From UBA4459 sp036351335 (lineage in GTDB: Bacteria > Bacteroidota > Bacteroidia > Bacteroidales > F082), in NCBI GenBank assembly GCA_036351335.1, contig JAZBOW010000303.1, positions 1-29,296 on the forward strand: 29,296 nt of DNA. Direction: 5' to 3'. The notes below the pieces were generated by a model. The model was not told where the DNA came from and searched no databases. It was given only the letters and a program-made list of their open reading frames with translations. A program made the position numbers and the translations under genes. Positions 23,685-29,296 of the stretch are shown one piece after another (the stretch's first letter is position 1; each line of letters opens with the position of its first letter).

Positions 23685-24769
23685 AGTTTACCCGGCAGGC
23701 TTTTTACAAATCCTTCAAATTCCAGATTCAGTAATGAAGCGGCTACTTTAGACGTACTCAGTTTTGTTTTTATTGTAAGTTGATCAATAGCAATTTCCTT
23801 ATGATCCTGTATGGTTTTCAATACCAGTTTTTGCTCCTCCGAAAGGTTCACAAATAATTCCGTTTGCGATTTCTGGTCGATCTTTTGCTCCTCCCATCCC
23901 ATCAGGTAGGCAATATCATGGCCATTTTCAGCCAATGCCGCCCGATTGGTTTTAATCAGGAAATGGCATCCACGTGAATAGTCATCGCCGATTCTTCCAG
24001 GCACGGCAAACACATCCCGGTTATATGAATTGGCGATTTCAGCAGTGATGAGCGCACCACCCTTTCGGTCCGATTCGACCACAAGCACCGCATCTGACAT
24101 CCCAGCTACAATACGGTTTCTTTTTGGAAAATTCTCTCTATCGGGTCTTGTGTCCGACATGAATTCTGTCATCAAACCTCCCTGTTCAATCATTTTCTCA
24201 GCCATTTTACGGTTTTGTGCCGGATAAATCCTGTCTAAACCATGACCCAGCACACCAATGGTATCCATGCCCACATCCAGGGCACGACGATGCGCACAGC
24301 TATCAATTCCATAGGCCAATCCACTTACCACGAGCACATCACGACTTTGCAATTCATCAATTATTTCTTCGCATCGTGCCTTGCCATAATTAGTGGCTCT
24401 TCTTGTGCCAACGATGGAAATAATCCTTTTTGCATTAAGGTTTGCATTTCCTTTGTAATACAGCATCATAGGACCATCTTCACAATTCAATAACCTGGCC
24501 GGATAGGCAGAGTCCGTATAAAATAGTGGGGTGATATTGAATTTTTGTATGAATGCTAATTCTGTTTCAGCACGCTGCAAAACCTGTTGACTTTTTATCT
24601 GGTTAACCGTAGATTTTCCGATACCTGGTATCTTTAATAGTGCCGCTGAATTTTCCTTGAAAACCGCCTCAGGGCCACCACAATATGCTATCAATTTTTT
24701 TCCGTTAACATCACCCACACCTTTAATGAGGGTCAGTCCGATCTGGAAGATTAATTGAGGCTTTGTCAT
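23672..24769 (-). CDS. dprA: DNA-processing protein DprA
   Basis: 365 residues. A helix-hairpin-helix-type N-terminal region (about 10-60, with I-P-G-I-G-K-S-T at 47-54) is followed by the Rossmann-like core: I-V-G-T-R-R-A-T-N-Y-G at 119-129, G-L-A-Y-G-I-D-S-x-A-H at 150-160, G-H-G-L-D-R-I-Y-P at 175-183, and G-A-L-I-T-A-E-x-A at about 238-246. A winged-helix C-terminal domain ends the protein (about 305-365). DprA binds single-stranded DNA and loads RecA in natural transformation; in many Bacteroidota it is kept without obvious competence. An exact -7 box five bases upstream of the ATG predicts a leaderless mRNA. Confidence 0.95.
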   Translation of the reverse strand: MTKPQLIFQIGLTLIKGVGDVNGKKLIAYCGGPEAVFKENSAALLKIPGIGKSTVNQIKSQQVLQRAETELAFIQKFNITPLFYTDSAYPARLLNCEDGPMMLYYKGNANLNAKRIISIVGTRRATNYGKARCEEIIDELQSRDVLVVSGLAYGIDSCAHRRALDVGMDTIGVLGHGLDRIYPAQNRKMAEKMIEQGGLMTEFMSDTRPDRENFPKRNRIVAGMSDAVLVVESDRKGGALITAEIANSYNRDVFAVPGRIGDDYSRGCHFLIKTNRAALAENGHDIAYLMGWEEQKIDQKSQTELFVNLSEEQKLVLKTIQDHKEIAIDQLTIKTKLSTSKVAASLLNLEFEGFVKSLPGKLYTA

Positions 24770-24774
24770 GGCGT

Positions 24775-24782
24775 CAAAAATA
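24775..24782 (-). promoter_or_regulatory. -7 box directly before the dprA start
   Basis: Minus strand reads TATTTTTG, an exact TAnnTTTG match, five bases from the ATG at 24769. Predicted leader 0-3 bases. Confidence 0.6.
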
Positions 24783-24815
24783 AAATAAATATGCCATGTA
24801 GTGCAGCAATATTGA

Positions 24816-24823
24816 TAGTTTTG
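24816..24823 (+). promoter_or_regulatory. -7 box of the glycosyltransferase gene
   Basis: TAGTTTTG, an exact TAnnTTTG match, nine bases from the ATG at 24833; predicted leader about 5-6 bases. An ATG at 24826 runs into a stop after four codons and is not the start. Confidence 0.55.
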
Positions 24824-24832
24824 TGATGGATT

Positions 24833-25939
24833 ATGAATAAAAGGATAACGGTACTGGTTACCCCACTAAATTGGGGTTTGGGGCATGCCACACGCACGGT
24901 TCCGGTAATCGAGCATCTAGTGCGACGCAATGCCAGGGTGGTCATCGCAGCAGACAAAAGACCACTGGATTTTTTAAAATTACGATTTCCTGACATTGAA
25001 TTTATTCGTTTTCCTGGATTTGAACCCCGATATCCAAACAACTCAATGATGGCCATCCATATGGCAAGATCATTTTCAAGGATGTGGCAACAAAGCCGTA
25101 AATCCCACCATTTTTTGCAAGAAATTGTGGCCGAATACGAAGTGGATATCATCATATCTGATAACCGCTTTGAATGTTACTCGAAACATGCTTATAATGT
25201 GTTTGTTACCCACCAGTTACAAATTCAAACCGAAGGATGGCAAAATATCTTTAAGTCTTTTATCAACAAAATTAATTATGGGTATATAAAGAAATATGAC
25301 GAACTCTGGATACCTGATGTGGAGAACCCAGAGAACAACCTTTCCGGTAAGCTGTCACATGTCAGCAAATTTCCTGTCAGTCACTATCATTTCATTGGCC
25401 CACTCAGCAGATTCAAGTCTAATTGCGGAAAAATACAATATGATAGAATCGATTTACTTGTAATCCTTTCCGGACCTGAACCTCAACGTACAATTCTGGA
25501 AGACTTGATTACCAATCAGGCCATTAAAAGTCAATTGAAAACGACTATCGTTCAAGGTAAAACGGAAGAAAATAAGATTACCAGAGAAGAAAATATTACT
25601 TTTATTTCACATGCTGATGACACCCAAATGGCTGTGCTGATCCAATCGGCAGAAATGATTATCAGCAGGCCGGGCTATACAACCATCATGGATTTATGTG
25701 TGTTCGGCAAAAAAGCCATCTTTATTCCAACCCCCGGTCAAACGGAGCAGGCATACCTGGCGAAAAAAATGTTATCGGAAGGGTATTGCTATTCCGAAAA
25801 CCAAAAAGCTTTCAACCTGGAAAGATCTTTTTCTGCAGCAAAAAAATTTTCAGGACTACCAAAGATTACCTCGCAAGAAAAAATGGCTTTTCTCATCGAA
25901 AACCTGTTTACTAAAAACATGTTGGATCGTAAGGATTAA
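24833..25939 (+). CDS. MurG-like glycosyltransferase
   Basis: 368 residues with the two-domain GT-B layout. The N-terminal domain opens with N-W-G-L-G-H-A-T-R-T (13-22), the counterpart of the glycine-rich G-G-x-G-H loop of MurG. The C-terminal domain has S-R-P-G-Y-T-T-I-M-D (278-287) and P-G-Q-T-E-Q-A-Y (301-308), the nucleotide-sugar binding end typical of glycosyltransferase family 28. It lacks membrane segments and probably works at the inner face of the membrane. Acceptor and sugar are not apparent; it is not the MurG of peptidoglycan synthesis by neighbourhood. It is divergent from dprA across 63 bases and 83 bases upstream of the hemerythrin-like gene, which has its own promoter. Confidence 0.88.
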   Translation: MNKRITVLVTPLNWGLGHATRTVPVIEHLVRRNARVVIAADKRPLDFLKLRFPDIEFIRFPGFEPRYPNNSMMAIHMARSFSRMWQQSRKSHHFLQEIVAEYEVDIIISDNRFECYSKHAYNVFVTHQLQIQTEGWQNIFKSFINKINYGYIKKYDELWIPDVENPENNLSGKLSHVSKFPVSHYHFIGPLSRFKSNCGKIQYDRIDLLVILSGPEPQRTILEDLITNQAIKSQLKTTIVQGKTEENKITREENITFISHADDTQMAVLIQSAEMIISRPGYTTIMDLCVFGKKAIFIPTPGQTEQAYLAKKMLSEGYCYSENQKAFNLERSFSAAKKFSGLPKITSQEKMAFLIENLFTKNMLDRKD

Positions 25940-25995
25940 TAGACCCAATTCTTTTACCTCTATGAAAACCTTCGTTTCCCGGAATATATTATATG

Positions 25996-26003
25996 TATTT
26001 TTG
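25996..26003 (+). promoter_or_regulatory. -7 box of the hemerythrin-LuxR pair
   Basis: TATTTTTG, an exact TAnnTTTG match. An in-frame ATG at 25993 lies at its edge and would not be transcribed, so translation starts at 26023 or later; the leader would be about 16 bases. Confidence 0.5.
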
Positions 26004-26022
26004 CCCAAAATCAATTGTATCT

Positions 26023-26754
26023 ATGCGTATAGAAAAAGATATGAAGCTGGCGGATGTGATCCATCACGATTTCAGTTTAATTCCTGTGATCAACCGCTTT
26101 GGCATTCACCTTGGTTTTGGTGACGGAACCATTGAAGAAATTTGTGAGGATAAGGAAGTGAATACCGAATTTTTCCTGACCATTCTGAACACCTATCATG
26201 ATGCGCAATATTTCCCTAAAAAGCACTTGCAAAGCTTTCATTCCGCCACGCTGATAGAATATCTGCGGAAAGCACATCAATTTTACCTCGAACAAAAAAT
26301 TCCTGCAATCAAAAAACTCATCTGTAAATTAACCGAAGAGTCAGACCAGAATAAAGATACTTACCAATTAGCTGCAAATTTTTTTAATGAATACGAGTTA
26401 GAATTTACCAAACATATCGACCGGGAGGAAAATGTGGTGTATCCTTATGTATATGAGCTAGAAAAAGCTATTAAAAGTGGCAAGGCATCTACTGAACTGC
26501 TTGACCAGATGACATCTTATTCAATCATGGATTATGAAGATGAACACGACAATGTAGAGGAAAAACTTTTTGATCTGAAAAATTTGATCATCAAATATTT
26601 ACCTGCTCCAAAAAATGAATCGACAAGCTATAAGATATTGCTTGAGCTTTTTGAACTGGAAAAAGACCTTCGTGAGCATGCCCGTATTGAAGATATGATC
26701 CTGGTTCCGAAAGTGGAAGCCATGGAATTCACCATTCAGAAAATGAGCAGTTAA
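26023..26754 (+). CDS. hemerythrin/RIC-like di-iron protein
   Basis: 243 residues from the ATG at 26023 (26041 is a possible internal start). The N-terminal 60 residues resemble the ScdA_N/DUF542 domain that precedes hemerythrin in YtfE/RIC proteins, but where those have the pair in G-I-D-x-C-C-G-G this has G-I-H-L-G-F-G-D, with no cysteines. The helical hemerythrin domain has all expected iron ligands: His85, His131 with Glu135 (H-x3-E), His175, and His219 with Glu223 (H-x3-E). RIC proteins repair nitrosative damage to iron-sulfur clusters; others sense O2 or NO. No signal peptide, so cytoplasmic. The LuxR-type gene begins one base after its stop, so the two are expressed together. Confidence 0.88.
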   Translation: MRIEKDMKLADVIHHDFSLIPVINRFGIHLGFGDGTIEEICEDKEVNTEFFLTILNTYHDAQYFPKKHLQSFHSATLIEYLRKAHQFYLEQKIPAIKKLICKLTEESDQNKDTYQLAANFFNEYELEFTKHIDREENVVYPYVYELEKAIKSGKASTELLDQMTSYSIMDYEDEHDNVEEKLFDLKNLIIKYLPAPKNESTSYKILLELFELEKDLREHARIEDMILVPKVEAMEFTIQKMSS

Positions 26755-26755
26755 A

Positions 26756-27352
26756 GTGGCACGCAAAATCACAACTGTCCTTATTGAAAGTTCATACCTG
26801 TTGAGATCAGGCATGGATGACCTTCTGAAAGAATTTCAGGGAGTTTACCTGTCAGAAGTGTTCGATGGTTCAGAAAAAAATCTCCTAAAAAAAGTAAAAG
26901 CCTTGAAGCCTGATTGTATTATAATTAACCCTGATACGCTTCCGGATGCCTTAAATTCATTCGTACTTTCCCTAAATAATGAAGCAACAATCATAGGCTT
27001 GATCAGTAAAAAAACACCAGACCATATAAAAAGCCGTTTCGCAAACACCCTAGATATTAAAGATGGCAAACATGACCTGATGAATACGCTTAACAGGATT
27101 ATCGGCAGCAAAAACGGCAAAAAGTCAACCGAAAAAAACCAGACCCTCACCGAAAGGGAAATCACTATCTTAAAATATATCACACTCGGACTGACCAACC
27201 AGGAAATAGCCGAAAAGCTTTTCTTAAGTGTACACACCGTTATGACGCACCGCAAAAATATCACGAAAAAGCTGGGGATAAAAACCGTTTCAGGTCTTAC
27301 TGTATACGCATTGTTGAATAAAATAATAGAAATTCAGGATATTGATCAATAA
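26756..27352 (+). CDS. LuxR-type regulator with degenerate receiver domain
   Basis: 198 residues, starting with GTG one base after the hemerythrin stop. The N-terminal 115 residues fit a response-regulator receiver fold, with L-I-E-S-S-Y-L-L-R-S-G-M (9-20) and K-P-D-C-I-I-I-N-P-D (51-60). Both key sites are altered: the phospho-acceptor Asp is Asn58 and the acidic pair is Glu11-Ser12, so phosphorylation is unlikely. The C-terminal HTH of the LuxR/GerE type is complete (about 131-195: L-T-E-R-E, G-L-T-N-Q-E-I-A-E-K-L-F-L-S, T-V-x-T-H). The DNA-binding half should work. Its signal may come from the hemerythrin-like partner rather than a histidine kinase; none is seen nearby. Confidence 0.88.
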   Translation: MARKITTVLIESSYLLRSGMDDLLKEFQGVYLSEVFDGSEKNLLKKVKALKPDCIIINPDTLPDALNSFVLSLNNEATIIGLISKKTPDHIKSRFANTLDIKDGKHDLMNTLNRIIGSKNGKKSTEKNQTLTEREITILKYITLGLTNQEIAEKLFLSVHTVMTHRKNITKKLGIKTVSGLTVYALLNKIIEIQDIDQ

Positions 27353-27459
27353 TAAAAAACGTACTTCCAAATGATGTCTCTCCAAATTTGAACCATTCTA
27401 AATTGTCAATAAAGTGGCATATATTCATTTATTTAAAAAGTTAGATGTATACATTTTAC

Positions 27460-27467
27460 TAAATTTG
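27460..27467 (+). promoter_or_regulatory. -7 box of the 27475 gene
   Basis: TAAATTTG, an exact TAnnTTTG match, seven bases before the ATG; the predicted leader is about 4 bases. No -33 TTG at a normal distance. Confidence 0.5.
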
Positions 27468-27474
27468 CCACCTG

Positions 27475-27846
27475 ATGAATTCAAAAACACATAGAAAACC
27501 ACCACATAGCTGGTTCCTGCCTATACTTGTTTTTGCATTCGTGTGGTTGCTGATGGGCGAATTGATTTCTATTCACCAAAGAGCCATTTTTAACTTCTAT
27601 GTATTCGATCAGCATCCGTTTTCCACACCTGATAAATCAGGAAAAGACAAAGTCTTTAAATTAAAAACCAAGAAAAGCAGCAAAGACCAGGTTGAAATTG
27701 ACCATCATTTAACACCCTGCCTAACCGATAATCAACCCGGAATACTATTGGTGTTTTCGGATTATACATTTACTGAAACACTTGTATTTATTATTCCGGT
27801 TGAATCGCTGAGACTTAAAGCTTCAAGAGCACCTCCTGTATCTTAG
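27475..27846 (+). CDS. small membrane-anchored protein of unknown function
   Basis: 123 residues; I recognise no family. A basic N-terminus with two histidines is followed by one hydrophobic segment (about 13-31), which may be a signal anchor. The rest is polar and lysine-rich, with D-H-H-L-T-P-C near residue 76 and a C-terminal I-P-V-E-S-L-R-L-K-A-S-R-A-P-P-V-S. Small proteins with an N-terminal anchor and a R-x-P-P-type tail lie ahead of metal-uptake receptors in some Bacteroidota; that resemblance is impression only. It has an exact -7 box, and the T9SS-exported HmuY-like gene follows 94 bases downstream in the same direction, so they may share a transcript. Confidence 0.65.
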   Translation: MNSKTHRKPPHSWFLPILVFAFVWLLMGELISIHQRAIFNFYVFDQHPFSTPDKSGKDKVFKLKTKKSSKDQVEIDHHLTPCLTDNQPGILLVFSDYTFTETLVFIIPVESLRLKASRAPPVS

Positions 27847-27940
27847 GCTTAACTATTCCCAATTTTATTTATCATTTGGTTTTCCGGATACATTCGGGAA
27901 AATTATTACTTGCAATCATTCAATTTAACCTATAATTATC

Positions 27941-29227
27941 ATGAAAAAATCAATTTTTACAATTATCATTTTAATCAGTTGCATATCATCTATCCAGCTT
28001 TCTGGCCAAAATAAAAACACGGCCGAAAGTTTAAGCATGGGGCCCGGATATGCCAACGACATTTTTTACAGCTTTGAAAACGGCACCGTTAAAGAAGTGA
28101 TCCGCAGCAATTGGGACATCGCTTTCTACACCCCAAAATTCAGCGCAGGTGTAATGGTAAATGAAGGCAACGGCGTCACATTGTACACCTACCCTGCAGG
28201 AGATACTGCTGCCTGGGCTTCAGTTGATACAGCCGGCATGGCATCATGGCAACCTGTTTATAACTCACCTACTTTATGGGAAGATGGCGCTTTCAATGTA
28301 AATGCCACCGGGCATCCAGATTACGGCTGGGGCACCTATAATATGGCCACACATAACCTCACTGGTGACTCCATTTATGTGATCCAATTGGCAGACGGTA
28401 CATTTAAAAAATTATGGATCGTTGGCAAACAATCGCTGGCCAACATCTATACAATACGTTATGCCGATCTGGATGGTACCAATGAAATGAACGAAGCCAT
28501 TGAAGTAGCACCCTACGAAAACAAAAGATTCTATTATTTTTCGCTGGCAAACAATGAAGAACTCGACAGGGAACCCGAATCTGATAGCTGGGATATGTTG
28601 TTTACCAAATATATGGACCTAACTGAAGACAATGAAGGTAACTGGGTACCCTATCTTGTTACTGGAGCCACCAGCAATGTAGATATAGGTGTCAGCAAAT
28701 TTTATCCGGTAGCGGATGATTTTATGGATTGGTTCGAAATGCCTTTAGATTCGGCAAGATTAGATTCTGCTAAAAATGTGGTCGGTTACGATTGGAAATC
28801 ATTTGACATGGGCACTTTCTCATGGGAAATAGCTGATTCAACAGTATTTTTTGTGCAAAACTATACTGGTGATGTGTACAAACTGACTTTCGAATCGTGG
28901 GAAGGATCGTCAACCGGTAATTTTGTTATCAAAACATCATTGGTATCACTTGCGTCAGTGGATGATGTGAATATGCAAACAACACCGGTTACGGCATATC
29001 CAAATCCCGCGACTTCATTTGTAAACATTGTGAGCGCTGAAGAAACATCATACGAATCCATGCTAATCATGAACCAGTCAGGACAAATTGTATACCGGGC
29101 AAACATGTCGGGCATCGATTTAAAAAATGGCTACAAAATAGACTTGAATGGATATGCCAAAGGCATGTACATTATTCAGTTGAACGGAAATAACATTCAA
29201 ACCAACCAAAAGCTTCTGGTACGTTAA
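27941..29227 (+). CDS. T9SS-exported protein with two HmuY-like modules
   Basis: 428 residues. A signal peptide (about 1-22, S-G-Q) is followed by two similar beta-rich modules: A at about 40-180 and B at about 197-336. Each has a (Y)-Y-F/S-x-x-N-x-E/T start, a W-D-(I/M)-x-F motif (58-62; 217-221), and a D-S-x-x-x-x-x-Q-x-x-x-G-x-x-x-K-L block (143-158; 299-314). These recall HmuY-type heme-binding proteins. A type A sorting domain of the type IX secretion system ends the protein (about 350-428, A-Y-P-N-P-A). It is therefore exported, probably to the cell surface. Its stop overlaps the ATG of the next gene (TAATG). Function is inferred from resemblance only; the heme ligands cannot be assigned. 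Confidence 0.85.
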   Translation: MKKSIFTIIILISCISSIQLSGQNKNTAESLSMGPGYANDIFYSFENGTVKEVIRSNWDIAFYTPKFSAGVMVNEGNGVTLYTYPAGDTAAWASVDTAGMASWQPVYNSPTLWEDGAFNVNATGHPDYGWGTYNMATHNLTGDSIYVIQLADGTFKKLWIVGKQSLANIYTIRYADLDGTNEMNEAIEVAPYENKRFYYFSLANNEELDREPESDSWDMLFTKYMDLTEDNEGNWVPYLVTGATSNVDIGVSKFYPVADDFMDWFEMPLDSARLDSAKNVVGYDWKSFDMGTFSWEIADSTVFFVQNYTGDVYKLTFESWEGSSTGNFVIKTSLVSLASVDDVNMQTTPVTAYPNPATSFVNIVSAEETSYESMLIMNQSGQIVYRANMSGIDLKNGYKIDLNGYAKGMYIIQLNGNNIQTNQKLLVR

Positions 29228-29296
29228 TGTTACATCAAAAATACTACGTAATCCTTATTTTGAGTTTGTTGATTGGGGCTGTAAGTTCGCTTACAG
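29227..29296 (+). CDS. start of a secreted or outer-membrane protein, 3' end outside the window
   Basis: Only 23 codons are seen. The ATG overlaps the stop of the HmuY-like gene (TAATG), which implies coupled translation. The visible residues are a signal peptide: a short charged start, then I-L-I-L-S-L-L-I-G-A-V-S-S-L. In HmuY-type loci the next gene is usually a TonB-dependent receptor; that is an expectation, not something the sequence shows. Confidence 0.7.
   Translation, partial: MLHQKYYVILILSLLIGAVSSLT

Noticed and set aside
24766..25155. Open frame on the minus strand opposite the glycosyltransferase start
   Set aside because: It overlaps the dprA promoter and the well-supported glycosyltransferase gene and has no recognisable domain.
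25698..26123. Open frame bridging the glycosyltransferase and hemerythrin genes
   Set aside because: It is out of frame with both genes and highly Lys/Pro/Ser-biased; both true genes are intact, so no frameshift or fusion is needed.
27880..27902. TTTTCC...GGAAAA hairpin after the 27475 gene
   Set aside because: The stem is only six pairs and no T-tract follows, so I do not call a terminator; the two genes may share a transcript.
1..29296. tRNA, rRNA, CRISPR, insertion sequence, prophage or integron elements
   Set aside because: No cloverleaf, regularly spaced repeats, transposase, integrase or terminal inverted repeats were seen; gene order looks chromosomal throughout.

Overview
The window looks like chromosomal DNA from a member of the Bacteroidota, probably a Cytophagales-like lineage. 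It is AT-rich. The gene order nadK - DUF6089-type protein - uppS - bamA - ompH - ompH is typical of that phylum, one protein ends in a type IX secretion (T9SS) sorting domain, and the intergenic gaps repeatedly carry the Bacteroidota -7 promoter box TAnnTTTG instead of a TATAAT box. I see no tRNA, rRNA, CRISPR array, insertion sequence or phage gene. This is mainly a housekeeping region, with some accessory genes in the last 5 kb. No stretch longer than about 300 bases is without a gene.

Layout. 1-2207: the 3' end of a TPR protein, a small DUF5362-type membrane protein, an FtsB/DivIC-like division protein and a metallo-beta-lactamase-fold hydrolase. 2207-8711 (minus strand): the hydrolase is coupled to priA, followed by dsbD with a duplicated N-terminal domain and by tilS. 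8778-12067: korB and korA encode a 2-oxoacid:ferredoxin oxidoreductase. Divergent from them lies a 55-codon 2[4Fe-4S] ferredoxin gene that is short enough to be missed by length filters and is the likely electron acceptor. 12216-14303: nadB (NAD synthesis) and a gamma-carbonic-anhydrase-like protein, closed by a strong bidirectional terminator. 14372-21651 (minus): the envelope cluster (two OmpH/Skp chaperones, BamA, UppS, a beta-barrel protein, NAD kinase, CBS protein). 21721-24769: rsgA coupled to a small cupin, a membrane protein of uncertain family, and dprA. 24833-27352: a MurG-like glycosyltransferase, then a hemerythrin/RIC-like di-iron protein followed one base later by a LuxR-type regulator with a degenerate receiver domain. 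27475-29296: a small membrane-anchored protein, a T9SS-exported protein built from two HmuY-like modules, and the start of a coupled secreted or outer-membrane protein, which together may be a metal or heme uptake operon.

The points most worth following are these. Exact -7 boxes sit so close to the start codons of priA, tilS and dprA (and of two plus-strand genes) that the mRNAs should be leaderless or nearly so. The hemerythrin/pseudo-receiver pair could be a two-gene NO/O2/iron-sulfur stress sensor. The T9SS protein has a duplicated HmuY-like body. DsbD has a tandemly duplicated periplasmic domain.
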